DNA from: VFZN01 sp050249615
Lineage (GTDB): Bacteria > Acidobacteriota > Vicinamibacteria > Vicinamibacterales > UBA2999
Length of the DNA: 64,000 bases
Direction of reading: 5' to 3'
NCBI GenBank assembly: GCA_050249615.1
Contig: JBFWQE010000001.1
Coordinates: 1 to 64,000, forward strand
This document shows, piece after piece, positions 26,091 through 36,767 of the stretch (within the stretch, counting starts at the first letter, position 1; each line of letters opens with the position of its first letter). The notes beneath the pieces are model-generated. The model was not told the origin of the DNA. It made no database searches and saw nothing but the letters and a program-made list of their open reading frames with translations. The translations under genes were made by a program, and so were the position numbers.

Positions 26091-28919
26091 ATGGCCACTG
26101 TCCGGATCTACAAAGTCGCAGAGCTTCTGAACACGACCAGCCAGGAAGTGCTGGATCTGCTCAAGAAGAACCACGGCATCGAGCTGAAGAGCGCGTCGAG
26201 CACGCTCGAAGAGATCGTGGCCCGGCAGTTCGTCGAACGCCTGGCCCGACAGCGCGGAATCGACCTGCCCAAGGGCGACATCTTCTCGGACCAGGCCGTG
26301 AAGGCCGCGAAGAGCAAGGCGGCCGGCTCGAAGAAGGCCGGGGCAGCCGTCGAGCCGCCGAAGCCCGCCGTCCCGACGCTGGGGCCGCCGCGGCTGGTGA
26401 AGAAGCCAACGCTGGTGAAGCCGGCGACCGCGGTGGAGGCCCCCGCGGCGGCCGAAGCCCCGGCACCGCCTTCGCCGGTGGCCGTCGAACCGCAGGCGCC
26501 GGCACAGCCGGAGCCCGTGGCGGCCGAGGCTCCCGTGGCAGCCGAAGCCCCGGCACCCGCCGCCGCGGCGCCTGCACCGGTAATCGAGGAAGCGCCGGAG
26601 CCGATCGGGATCACGCCGCCGCCGGTGGCCGAGCCCGCGGCCGCTGTCGCGGAGACCGCGGAGCCACCCGCCGCCCCGGCAGCGCCAGCGCCGGCCGCTC
26701 CGCCCGCCGCACCTGCGCGCCCAACCGGGCGCTTCGTGCCGCCGAGCATCCGGCTGCGCGTCGAAGAGCCTGGGCAGGCACCACCGCAGGCGCCACCGCT
26801 GGTGCCAAAGCGGGCCATCGTGCCGCCGCAGCCGCCGCGGCCCACACCGACGCCTCGACCGACTCCACCGCCGCAGCAGGCGCGCCCGGGTGGCCCCCGG
26901 CCGCCCTATGGCAGCCGACCCGCTGGAGGCATGACTCCGGCCATGCTGGGTGGCCCGCGACCGCTGCCCTCGCAACCGGTGCGCCCGGGCCAGCCGCCGG
27001 TCAGCCGCCCCGGGGCGCCCGGCCCGCGGCCGCCGTACGGCCATCAGTTCCGCCCCCGGCCTGGTGGCGGGCCGCGCCCGGCCCAGCGCCGCGATGCCCT
27101 GCAGCGCATGCCCTCGGTGGCCGCCCCGGTGGCGCCGCCGCCGATTTCCCGCACCATCACGCTCGCCGAGGGCATGACGGTGAAGGACCTGGCGGACAAG
27201 CTCGACGTGCGCGTGAAGGAGGTGCTCAAGGCCCTCCTCGATCGGCGCATGATGATGACCATCAATTCGGTCGTGGACATGAACACGGCGAAGGACGTCG
27301 CCCGCAGTTTCGGCGCCGACATCGAAACCCGCACCTACGAGGAGGAACTGCTCGAGACCGAGTCGGAAGCCGTCGATCCGCGGGACCTGGTGCCCCGTGC
27401 TCCCGTGGTGACCGTCATGGGCCACGTCGATCACGGTAAGACCACGCTGCTCGACTCCATCCGCGAGACGCGCGTGGCCGAGCGCGAGGCCGGCGGCATC
27501 ACGCAGCACATCGGGGCGTACCTCGTCACCGGCGTCGGCGAGAAGAGCGACAAGAGCATCGTCTTCCTCGACACGCCCGGCCACGCGGCGTTCACGCTCA
27601 TGCGCGCCCGCGGCGCGAAGATCACCGACGTGGTCATCCTCGTCGTCGCGGCGGACGATGGCGTCATGCCGCAGACGAAGGAGGCCATCGATCACGCGAA
27701 GGCCGCCGGCGTGCCCATCATCGTGGCCGTGAACAAGATCGACAAGCCCGGCGCCAACCCCGAGGTCCCCAAGCGGCAGCTGGCCGATCTCGGCCTCATG
27801 CCGGAGGACTGGGGTGGCGACACGGTGTTCGTGGAGGTCTCGGCCAAGCAGAAGAAGAACCTCGAGACGCTGCTCGAGATGATCCTGCTCGTCACCGACA
27901 TCGGCGAGCACAAGGCCAACCCGAAGCGCGCGGCCGTGGGCACGGTCCTCGAGACGAAGCTCGATCGCGGGCGTGGGCCCGTCGCCACGGTGCTCGTGCA
28001 GGACGGCACGCTCCGCGTGGGCGACAACGTGATCGCAGGACCCGTGGTGGGCCGCGTCCGCGCCCTCATCGACGACCGCGGCCGCTCCCTGAAGCTGGCC
28101 GGCCCGTCGACGCCGGTGGAGGTGCTTGGGCTCGAGGCCCTGCCCTCGCCCGGCGAGCCGTTCCAGGCGGTGGCCGACCCGGCCAAGGCCCGGCAGATCG
28201 CCACGTTCCGACAGGCCCAGGCCAAGGAGCGGGCCCTCGGTGCCAAGGGCAGCCGCCTGACGCTCGAGTCGCTCCAGCAGCAGCTCTCCGAGGAGGGCAT
28301 GAAGGAGCTGGCCATCATCATCAAGGCCGACGTGCAGGGTTCGGCCGAGGTGCTGGCCGACTCGCTGTCGAAGCTCTCGGACGAGAAGACGAAGGTGAAG
28401 ATCATCCACTCGGCCGTGGGCGCCATCAACGAGTCGGACGTGCTGCTGGCGGCGGCGTCGAACGCCATCATCATCGGCTTCAACGTGCGCCCGGACCGCA
28501 ACGCCGCCGAGGTGGCCGAGCGCGAGAAAGTGGACATCCGCCATCACTCGGTCATCTACAACGTGACCGAGGAGATCCAGAAGGCCATGACCGGCCTGCT
28601 GGAGCCGACCATCAAGGAAGTGCGCCTCGGCAGCGCGCAGGTCCGCGAGACCTTCAAGGTGCCGAAGGTGGGCGTCATCGCGGGTTGCATGGTCAGCGAT
28701 GGGCGCATCACCCGCCAGGGCGACGCACAGGCGCGCCTGCTCCGCGACAACGTCGTCGTCTGGGAAGGCCGGCTCGCGTCGCTCAAGCGCTTCAAGGACG
28801 ACGTGTCCGAAGTGAAGGCCGGGTTCGAGTGCGGCATCGGCCTCCAGAACTTCAACGACATCAAGGTTGGCGACGTCATCGAGGTCTTCCAGATGGAGCG
28901 CGTCGCCGCAACGGCGTAG
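26091..28919 (+). CDS. infB: Translation initiation factor IF-2
   Basis: 942 residues. An IF2N module at 1-55 (YKVAELLNTTSQEVLDLL), a long low-complexity Pro/Ala-rich stretch (about 70-345) turning Arg/Gly-rich, a second IF2N module (about 355-410), then the GTPase: G1 GHVDHGKT, G3 DTPGHAAF, G4 NKID, followed by the domains that contact initiator tRNA. Brings fMet-tRNA to the ribosome. The Ala/Pro linker is longer than in many bacteria but such expansion is common in GC-rich genomes. Ends before a repeat region. Confidence 0.97.
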   Translation: MATVRIYKVAELLNTTSQEVLDLLKKNHGIELKSASSTLEEIVARQFVERLARQRGIDLPKGDIFSDQAVKAAKSKAAGSKKAGAAVEPPKPAVPTLGPPRLVKKPTLVKPATAVEAPAAAEAPAPPSPVAVEPQAPAQPEPVAAEAPVAAEAPAPAAAAPAPVIEEAPEPIGITPPPVAEPAAAVAETAEPPAAPAAPAPAAPPAAPARPTGRFVPPSIRLRVEEPGQAPPQAPPLVPKRAIVPPQPPRPTPTPRPTPPPQQARPGGPRPPYGSRPAGGMTPAMLGGPRPLPSQPVRPGQPPVSRPGAPGPRPPYGHQFRPRPGGGPRPAQRRDALQRMPSVAAPVAPPPISRTITLAEGMTVKDLADKLDVRVKEVLKALLDRRMMMTINSVVDMNTAKDVARSFGADIETRTYEEELLETESEAVDPRDLVPRAPVVTVMGHVDHGKTTLLDSIRETRVAEREAGGITQHIGAYLVTGVGEKSDKSIVFLDTPGHAAFTLMRARGAKITDVVILVVAADDGVMPQTKEAIDHAKAAGVPIIVAVNKIDKPGANPEVPKRQLADLGLMPEDWGGDTVFVEVSAKQKKNLETLLEMILLVTDIGEHKANPKRAAVGTVLETKLDRGRGPVATVLVQDGTLRVGDNVIAGPVVGRVRALIDDRGRSLKLAGPSTPVEVLGLEALPSPGEPFQAVADPAKARQIATFRQAQAKERALGAKGSRLTLESLQQQLSEEGMKELAIIIKADVQGSAEVLADSLSKLSDEKTKVKIIHSAVGAINESDVLLAAASNAIIIGFNVRPDRNAAEVAEREKVDIRHHSVIYNVTEEIQKAMTGLLEPTIKEVRLGSAQVRETFKVPKVGVIAGCMVSDGRITRQGDAQARLLRDNVVVWEGRLASLKRFKDDVSEVKAGFECGIGLQNFNDIKVGDVIEVFQMERVAATA

Positions 28920-29092
28920 CACGAGGTCCGGACACGAGGGGTCAAGGCCCGGGGGTTCAGGGGCACGGGGGTTCGAAGCACGAGGGTTCGAAGCACGAGG
29001 GTTCAGGATGCGAGGTTCAGGCCCTGCTATCACCCCCGCACGATTGCTCCCCCGCACCCTTGCACCCCGTACCCCTGTATCCCTGCACCGAG
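28920..29092. repeat. Mirrored 15-mer repeat between infB and rbfA
   Basis: The left half has tandem units of GCACGAGGGTTCGAA and variants (about 28949-29015). The right half has complementary C-rich units (CCCCGCAC, CCCTTGCACC, CCCTGCACC; about 29032-29089). No gene can be supported in these 179 bp; the rbfA leader must run through the right arm. Confidence 0.75.
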
Positions 29093-29098
29093 TCGACC

Positions 29099-29518
29099 AT
29101 GGCCCTGTCCCACCGCGTCGAGCGCATCGCCGAACAGATCCGCGAGGAGCTGAGCCAGATGCTGGCCACCGAGGTCCGCGACCCGGGCGTCGGCCTGGTC
29201 ACGATCACGCGCGTCAAGGTGACGGCGGACCTCTCGCTCGCCCGCGTGTACTGGACGGTGATGGCGGAGGGGAAGGAGCGCAAGGACACGGCAAAGGCGC
29301 TGCTGCGGGCCGCGCCGTTCCTGCGGCACCTGCTCAGCCAGCGCCTGACGCTCCGGCGGGTGCCCGAGATCAAGTTCCAGTACGACGAATCGGTCGTGGC
29401 CCAGGACCGCATAGAGCGGATCATCCAGGAGCTGCACGCCGAGCGCGAGGAGCATCCGGAGCTGAACGCGCTGGTCGATCTGCCACCCGACGCGAAGAAG
29501 GATGAGCCTGCACAGTAG
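29099..29518 (+). CDS. rbfA: Ribosome-binding factor A
   Basis: 139 residues, KH-like fold protein that binds the 30S subunit during late maturation. Signature features: SHRVERIAEQIREELSQML at the N terminus, RDPGVGLVTITRVKVTADLS, and the LRRVPEIKFQYDES stretch. A short charged tail (PPDAKKDEPAQ) follows. Overlaps the next gene by 17 nt, indicating coupling. Confidence 0.93.
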   Translation: MALSHRVERIAEQIREELSQMLATEVRDPGVGLVTITRVKVTADLSLARVYWTVMAEGKERKDTAKALLRAAPFLRHLLSQRLTLRRVPEIKFQYDESVVAQDRIERIIQELHAEREEHPELNALVDLPPDAKKDEPAQ

Positions 29519-30470
29519 CCCGCCGCCCGACCTGCTGGCCGCCATCGGGAACGGCCGGCGCTTCTTCGTGACGTCGCACCAGCGGCCCGACGGCGACGCC
29601 ATCGGCTCGGCCGTCGCCATGGCGCTGGCGCTGGAGGCGCTGGGCAAGCACGCCACGATGGTGATGGACGCGGTGCCCCCGGCGTTCCTCCAGCCCTTCC
29701 CCCGCGTGGACGCCATCCGCATCACGACCGAGGTGACCGAGGCGGTGGACGCCGTGCTCGTGATGGAGTGCAGCACGCTCGCCCGCACCGGCGTGGCGGG
29801 TCTCGACCGCTCGCCCGTCATCAACATCGACCATCACCCGGGCAACGCGGCCTACGGGCAGATCAACTGGATCGACGAGGGTGCCGCCGCCTGCGGCGAG
29901 ATGGTCTTCACGCTCGTCGAGGCGCTGGGCGTGTCGCTCACGCCCGACATCGCGACGCACATCTACCTGGCCATCCTCACCGACACCGGTTCGTTCCACT
30001 TCTCCCACCTCACGCCGCGGACCTACGAGGTGGCCGGGCGGCTGGTGGCAGCGGGAGCCGACCCCCAGTGGATTGCCCGCACGCACTACGACGGCAACTC
30101 GCTTGCCCGCGTCCGCATCTTCGGCGCCGTGCTCAATGCCATGTCGATCCACGCCGGCGGCCGCGTCGCGCTGCTCACCATCACGAAGGCCATGGCCCGC
30201 GAGCTGGGCGGCACCTACGACGACACCGAGGGCCTGATCAACTTTCCCCTGACGGTGAAGGACCTCGAGGCGGTGGCGTTCTTCAAGGAGCAGGGACCGG
30301 GGGACTGGCGCGTGAGCCTCCGGTCGAAGGGCGACGTGGATACGGCGGCCATCGCCCGGCAGTTTGGCGGCGGCGGCCACAGGAACGCGTCGGGCTGCAG
30401 CTGGCAGGGCTCCATCGAGGACGGGCACGAGATCTTCGCGCGCCTGCTCGGCCGGGCCGTCTCCGGATGA
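29502..30470 (+). CDS. nrnA: DHH/DHHA1 phosphoesterase, NrnA-type oligoribonuclease/pAp phosphatase
   Basis: 322 residues. DHH domain motifs: SHQRPDGDAIGSA (motif I), VMECSTL in the position usually DCSD, and INIDHHPGN (motif III DHH); C-terminal DHHA1 motif FGGGGHRNASG. Family enzymes degrade 2-5 nt RNA, cyclic dinucleotide products and pAp. Position between rbfA and truB is the usual context. Its stop overlaps the truB start (ATGA). Confidence 0.9.
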   Translation: MSLHSSPPPDLLAAIGNGRRFFVTSHQRPDGDAIGSAVAMALALEALGKHATMVMDAVPPAFLQPFPRVDAIRITTEVTEAVDAVLVMECSTLARTGVAGLDRSPVINIDHHPGNAAYGQINWIDEGAAACGEMVFTLVEALGVSLTPDIATHIYLAILTDTGSFHFSHLTPRTYEVAGRLVAAGADPQWIARTHYDGNSLARVRIFGAVLNAMSIHAGGRVALLTITKAMARELGGTYDDTEGLINFPLTVKDLEAVAFFKEQGPGDWRVSLRSKGDVDTAAIARQFGGGGHRNASGCSWQGSIEDGHEIFARLLGRAVSG

Positions 30471-31354
30471 TTTCGGGCGTCCTGGTCATCGACAAGCCCC
30501 CAGGCCCCACGTCCCACGACATGGTCGCCGTGGCTCGCCGCGTGCTCGGGGAGCGCCGGATCGGTCATTGTGGCACGCTCGATCCGGAGGCTACGGGTGT
30601 GCTGGTGCTCGCCGTCGGACAGGCCACCCGTCTCGTCCAGTTCCTGTCGTCCGAGCGGAAGCACTACGACGCGACGGTGCGGTTCGGCCGGACGACGAAC
30701 ACCTTCGACACCGAGGGCGAGGTGACGTCCGAGTCGGATGCCCGCCCCAGCAAGGACGCCGTCGAAGGCGCGCTGGCAGGGTTCCGTGGCGCCTTCCTCC
30801 AGACCCCGCCGGCGTTCTCGGCCAAGAAGGTCGCCGGCCATCGCGCCTACGACCTGGCCCGTCGCGAGGATCGGCCGGGCCCGGTGCTTCCGCCCGTCCC
30901 CGTCACGGCGTACGAGCTGGAGCTGACCGCGTTCGACGGGGAGACGGCCACGCTGTCGCTGGTGGTGTCGGCCGGGTTCTACGTGCGATCCCTGGCGAAT
31001 GACCTCGGCCGTGCGCTGGGCATGGGTGGCGTGCTCGCGAGCCTCCGGCGGACGCGTGCCGGAAGCTTCGGGCTCGCGGACGCCGTCACCGCGGATGTCC
31101 TGGCCACGGCCGGGCGCGAGGCAGTACTGGACCGCCTGGTGCCCATGGAGCGCCTGCTCACCGACCTGCCGGCGGTCGCGCTCGGCGAGGACCAGGCCGC
31201 GCGGGCACGACGGGGGATGGATCTGCCAGCCCCCTCAGGCCTGTCGCCGATTCCCGCCCTGGCGCGGCTGCTGGATCCCGAGGGTCGCCTGATCGGCCTC
31301 GCCACCCCCTCCAAACGGGCCGGCTTTTTGCACCCGTCGGTAGTTTTGGGCTAA
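30467..31354 (+). CDS. truB: tRNA pseudouridine-55 synthase
   Basis: 295 residues. Makes pseudouridine in the T loop of tRNA. N-terminal motif GVLVIDKPPGPTSHD, catalytic Asp in GHCGTLDPEATGVL (Cys where Thr is more common), YDATVRFG and the later SAGFYVRSLANDLG. A short C-terminal extension resembles the truncated PUA domain. Start ATG overlaps the nrnA stop. Confidence 0.94.
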   Translation: MISGVLVIDKPPGPTSHDMVAVARRVLGERRIGHCGTLDPEATGVLVLAVGQATRLVQFLSSERKHYDATVRFGRTTNTFDTEGEVTSESDARPSKDAVEGALAGFRGAFLQTPPAFSAKKVAGHRAYDLARREDRPGPVLPPVPVTAYELELTAFDGETATLSLVVSAGFYVRSLANDLGRALGMGGVLASLRRTRAGSFGLADAVTADVLATAGREAVLDRLVPMERLLTDLPAVALGEDQAARARRGMDLPAPSGLSPIPALARLLDPEGRLIGLATPSKRAGFLHPSVVLG

Positions 31355-31443
31355 TATTGACAATTCTCGACGATCGCCCTGGTCGTCACATACGGCGGCG
31401 TGGAGCGGCGCAACGCGCGCTCTGGGCCGTGCGTGGAGGCAAC

Positions 31444-31713
31444 GTGGCACTGACGAAAGACAAGAAGGTCGCCCTCATCGGCGAGTACAAGACCCACGAC
31501 AGCGATACGGGCTCACCCGAAGTCCAGGTGGCCCTGCTCAGCGAGCGCATCAACTACCTCACCGAGCACTTCAAGTCGCACGCGAAGGACCACCATTCGC
31601 GCCGAGGGCTGCTGAAGCTGGTCGGCCAGCGCCGGCGCCTGCTCGACTACCTGAAGAGCAAGGACACCGAGCGCTACGCCGCGCTCATCAAGCGCCTCGG
31701 CATCCGCAAGTAG
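31444..31713 (+). CDS. rpsO: 30S ribosomal protein S15
   Basis: 89 residues, exactly the family length. Signature: THDSDTGSPEVQVALLSERI and HHSRRGLLKLVGQRRRLLDYL. Binds 16S rRNA helix 22. The start is GTG with GGAGG 4-8 nt upstream; the longer frame from 31357 adds a non-conserved segment. The 89-nt gap from truB holds a TTGACA (31357-31362) without a convincing -10, and a GC-rich leader where S15 self-control would act. Confidence 0.95.
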   Translation: MALTKDKKVALIGEYKTHDSDTGSPEVQVALLSERINYLTEHFKSHAKDHHSRRGLLKLVGQRRRLLDYLKSKDTERYAALIKRLGIRK

Positions 31714-31800
31714 ACAAGTTCGAGTTGACGAGTTCACGGTTCAAAGTTGCGTTCAACGTGGCCCCCACCTTGAACTTCGCACTTTGCACTCTGGACTCCT
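31714..31800. repeat. Mirrored AGTTCAA-type repeat between rpsO and pnp
   Basis: Left arm: AAGTTCGAGTTGACGAGTTC and GGTTCAAAGTTGCG; right arm: CTTGAACTTCGCACTTTGCA. Units of about 7-9 nt, degenerate, in opposite orientation on both sides of a short centre. It fills the gap except the pnp ribosome site (AAGGG). Confidence 0.65.
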
Positions 31801-31811
31801 GAAGGGTTCCT

Positions 31812-34022
<2,211 letters not shown>

Positions 34023-34076
34023 TACGCAACAGCCGTGATCCGGGGCCGATGGCTCCGGGCAGGATGCCGAGCGGAG

Positions 34077-34101
34077 CGCCGGGGCTTCAGCCCCGGCGTT
34101 T
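34077..34101 (+). terminator. Intrinsic terminator after pnp
   Basis: CGCCGGGGC-TTCA-GCCCCGGCG, a perfect 9-bp stem with a tetraloop, followed by TTT. It ends the long rimP-pnp transcription block. Confidence 0.8.
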
Positions 34102-34113
34102 CCCTGTACCGGG

Positions 34114-34119
34114 TACAAT
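34114..34119 (+). promoter_or_regulatory. -10-like box TACAAT, 6 nt before start
   Basis: TACAAT ends 6 nt before the ATG at 34126, immediately after a GTACCGGGTAC palindrome (34106-34116) that it partly overlaps. No ribosome site is seen; leaderless initiation is likely. Confidence 0.5.
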
Positions 34120-34125
34120 GAAGCC

Positions 34126-34491
34126 ATGCGCCGACGTGTCCCCGGGGCCGCGCTCGCCCTGATCATCGCCGCCGCCGCGACCCTTGCGGCGAAGCAGGAA
34201 CAGGCGCCGAACCGCCGTGAATTCACGATCACGGCGCGCGACCACGCGTTCACCCCTGACCGGATCGAGGTGTCGAAGGACGATCTCGTGAAGATCACCT
34301 TCCGCGCCGAGGGCCGGCCCTCCAGTTTCGTCATCGACGCCTACCGCATCGTCAAGCGCGCGGGCAGCGGGCAGTCGGTGACCTTCGAGTTCCGGGCCGA
34401 TCAGCCGGGCACCTTCCCCTACTACTGCAACCTCACCGGGGACCCGGAGTGTCGAAACATGCAGGGAACGCTGGTGGTGAAGGCAAGGTGA
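34126..34491 (+). CDS. Exported cupredoxin-like protein with altered copper ligands
   Basis: 121 residues with a signal peptide (ALALIIAAAATLAAK). The mature part is a single cupredoxin beta-sandwich: FTPDRIEVSKDDLVKITF, then the C-terminal loop PYYCNLTGDPECRNMQGTL. In blue copper and CuA proteins this loop holds Cys, His and Met, and an upstream His completes the site. Here Cys and Met remain, but the loop His is lost (Asp/Glu/Cys instead) and the upstream His position reads SSFVIDAY. Copper binding is therefore doubtful, or the site is of an unusual Cys2-Met type. Confidence 0.8.
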   Translation: MRRRVPGAALALIIAAAATLAAKQEQAPNRREFTITARDHAFTPDRIEVSKDDLVKITFRAEGRPSSFVIDAYRIVKRAGSGQSVTFEFRADQPGTFPYYCNLTGDPECRNMQGTLVVKAR

Positions 34492-34499
34492 TGCTCGAG

Positions 34500-34630
34500 C
34501 CCATCGGTGATTGCTGATTGCCGATCGGGAGATTCAATGCGCGATTCACCGATTGCCGAATGATCCATTCCGATTGCACCAATCATCATTGCCCAATCGC
34601 CGGATGACCCGCTCAAACGGCAATCGCCAT
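34500..34630. repeat. Mirrored GATTGCC repeat region
   Basis: The left part has GATTGCTGATTGCCGAT, GATTCACCGATTGCCG; the right part has the complement as CCAATCATCATTGCCCAATCGCC and GGCAATCGCC. Units of about 7-8 nt, degenerate. Fills the 164-bp gap between the cupredoxin and the convergent GDPD gene. Confidence 0.7.
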
Positions 34631-34655
34631 TGGACGGGCCGCGGCGTCAGCGAAC

Positions 34656-35564
34656 TCAGCGCCGCGGGAACAAGTCGGGGTTGTCGGTGAAGAGCGCGTC
34701 CACGCCCAGCGTGTAGAGAAAGTGCGCCATCTCGGCGCTCACCGAGGCGAAGCGGCCCGAATCGGCGCTCCGGAACGTGTAGGGCGTCACCGTGAGGCCG
34801 GCGTCGTGGGCCCAGGTCACGAACGCCGGGTTGTCCAGGACGACGCGCTTGGCCGGCGCGAGGTCCTGCACGATGCCCTTCCAGGACCGCACACGGGCCT
34901 GGTCCCAGCCGTCCCCGCGATCGATGAGCAGGGCCACGGGCACGCCAATCTTCATCGCGGCGAGCCGGCGCGCGCTGTCCGCCCCGAACGTCTGCAGGAT
35001 GACCGGGGTCTTCGGGTCGGCGTTGGGGCCGCGCAGGCCATGCCGGTCCAGGGCCGCCGCGACGAGCTCCTCGAACTTCACGTCGCGCCCCTCGTAGATT
35101 TCCGGCGTCTTCAACTCCGGAAACATGCCGGCGCGGCCCCTGATCAGGGCCACGGCCTCATCGAACGTCGGCACGCGCTCGCCCGCGAACTTCGGGTCGA
35201 ACCATGAGCCCGCGTCCAGTCGCTTGATCTCGGCCAGCGTGAAGTCGTTTGCCAGCCAGGCCCGCCGCTTCCGGCCCCCGTCGTCGACCTCGCTGAACCG
35301 CGACGGAAATACCTCCTCGACGTTCGTGGTGCGCTCGAGGCTGGGATCGTGGAGGCAGATGAGCACTCCGTCCTTCGTGACCGCGAGGTCCTGCTCCACG
35401 AAATCGGCCCCCTGCTCGAGAGCCAGGCGATAGGCGGCCAGCGTGTGCTCCGGCGCGTAGGCCGAGGCCCCGCGATGGGCCACGTTGGTCTTGCGCGGGT
35501 AGTGGTTGGGAGGGGGGCTGGGCATCAGCGTCGAGGCGAGCAGGAGGAGTGAAACCAGGCGCAT
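34656..35564 (-). CDS. Exported glycerophosphodiester phosphodiesterase
   Basis: 302 residues with a signal peptide (LVSLLLLASTLMPS). GDPD TIM barrel: AHRGASAYAPEHT with the catalytic His-Arg, VEQDLAVTKDGVLICLHD with the second His and metal ligands, and PELKTPE. It hydrolyses glycerophosphodiesters to glycerol 3-phosphate in known relatives, here in the periplasm or outside. GGAG precedes the ATG. Confidence 0.9.
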   Translation of the reverse strand: MRLVSLLLLASTLMPSPPPNHYPRKTNVAHRGASAYAPEHTLAAYRLALEQGADFVEQDLAVTKDGVLICLHDPSLERTTNVEEVFPSRFSEVDDGGRKRRAWLANDFTLAEIKRLDAGSWFDPKFAGERVPTFDEAVALIRGRAGMFPELKTPEIYEGRDVKFEELVAAALDRHGLRGPNADPKTPVILQTFGADSARRLAAMKIGVPVALLIDRGDGWDQARVRSWKGIVQDLAPAKRVVLDNPAFVTWAHDAGLTVTPYTFRSADSGRFASVSAEMAHFLYTLGVDALFTDNPDLFPRR

Positions 35565-35600
35565 GGGTATCTCCGGGAGGGCTACGATCGCACGGCCGCG

Positions 35601-36725
35601 CTACGTTTCCGTGAAGGCCCGCGCGGCCTCGATACGCTCGCGAATCGGCGGGTGCGAATAGAAGAGCCAGCGCGCCAGCGCCGACGGCCGCTCCTCGGCC
35701 AGGTTCTGCTGCGACAGCCGCCTCATCGCGGAGACGAACGCCTGCGGGTTGCGGGTCGCTTCGAGCGCGTACCGGTCAGCGGCGCGCTCCTGGGCCCTCG
35801 ACAGGGCATTGACGAAGGGCAGGGCAAGAAACGACCAGGTGCCGCCGACGAGCATCAGCAGGGGCAGCGCCGCCGGGTCGGCCATTCCCCGAAGGCCCAG
35901 GCTGACCATGCCCGTGCGAAGTGCGACGTCCGCCGCGAAGAACCCGCCCGCCAGCACCAGCGTCTGTACCGCGATGCCGCGCCAGAGGTCGCGGTGCACG
36001 TGATGGGCCAGCTCATGCGCCAGCACGACTTCGATCTCGTCATCCGTGTAGTCGGCGAGCAGCGTGTCGGAGAGGAGAATCCGCCGCGTGTGGCCAAGCC
36101 CGGCGAGCGCCGCGTTGGCCTTGCGCGTGTGGCCGCTCAAGACCCACTCGAAGACGCCGACGACATCGGTACGCGCGCGGGCGGCCAGGGCCATCAGGCG
36201 ATCCACGAGCGGCGGCCGGTCCAGCGGCCGGAACTTGTAGAACACGGGCAGCAGCAGAACCGGCGCGAGCCGGGCCAGACCCACCAGGGCCACCGCGAAC
36301 AGGCCCGCCGAGATGATCCACCACGAGCCGGGCCACCATCGAAGGGTGCCAAACACCACGGAGGCGGCAGCCACCGCGATGATGACGGCGAGGCCCGCCG
36401 CCTTCACCTGGTCGGCCAGCCAGTGCGCGCCAGACTGGGTCGAGAGGCCGTAGCGGTGCTCGAGGGCGAACCCCTGGTACCAGGAGAAGGGGAACTCAAC
36501 CACCTGGAGGATCACGAAGACTGCGACGGTCATCAGGACCACCGCCGCGCCCTCCTCGAGGCCCGCGGGGAGGACCAGGGACGCCAGGTCGTGCAGCAGC
36601 TCCCGCATCCGGATGGCGGCGCCCGTGAAGGCCAGCGACGCCAGGACGAGGCCGGCGACCACGGTCCCGGCCATGTCGGCCCGGCGGCGGAGACGGTGAT
36701 AGCGTGAAGACTTGTCTTCAGTCAC
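35601..36725 (-). CDS. M48-family membrane metalloprotease (Ste24/CAAX protease type)
   Basis: 374 residues, about six membrane helices. Zinc motif HELAHH lies in a membrane-flanked loop with the third ligand Glu in RAQERAADRYAL. The N-terminal half (FPFSWYQGFALEHRYGLSTQ) is the Ste24-type region, longer than HtpX. Likely an inner-membrane protease; CAAX substrates are not expected in bacteria. GTG start; no ribosome site, but a GGGAGCCAGGGCTCCC hairpin stands just upstream. Confidence 0.88.
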   Translation of the reverse strand: MTEDKSSRYHRLRRRADMAGTVVAGLVLASLAFTGAAIRMRELLHDLASLVLPAGLEEGAAVVLMTVAVFVILQVVEFPFSWYQGFALEHRYGLSTQSGAHWLADQVKAAGLAVIIAVAAASVVFGTLRWWPGSWWIISAGLFAVALVGLARLAPVLLLPVFYKFRPLDRPPLVDRLMALAARARTDVVGVFEWVLSGHTRKANAALAGLGHTRRILLSDTLLADYTDDEIEVVLAHELAHHVHRDLWRGIAVQTLVLAGGFFAADVALRTGMVSLGLRGMADPAALPLLMLVGGTWSFLALPFVNALSRAQERAADRYALEATRNPQAFVSAMRRLSQQNLAEERPSALARWLFYSHPPIRERIEAARAFTET

Positions 36726-36767
36726 GGGGACGGGGAGCCCTGGCTCCCGCCCCCTAACTTTACTCCG

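Noticed and set aside
31357..31443. N-terminal extension of S15 from the in-frame TTG at 31357
   Set aside because: S15 is 89 residues in all bacteria; the GTG at 31444 has GGAGG in front and yields exactly that length.
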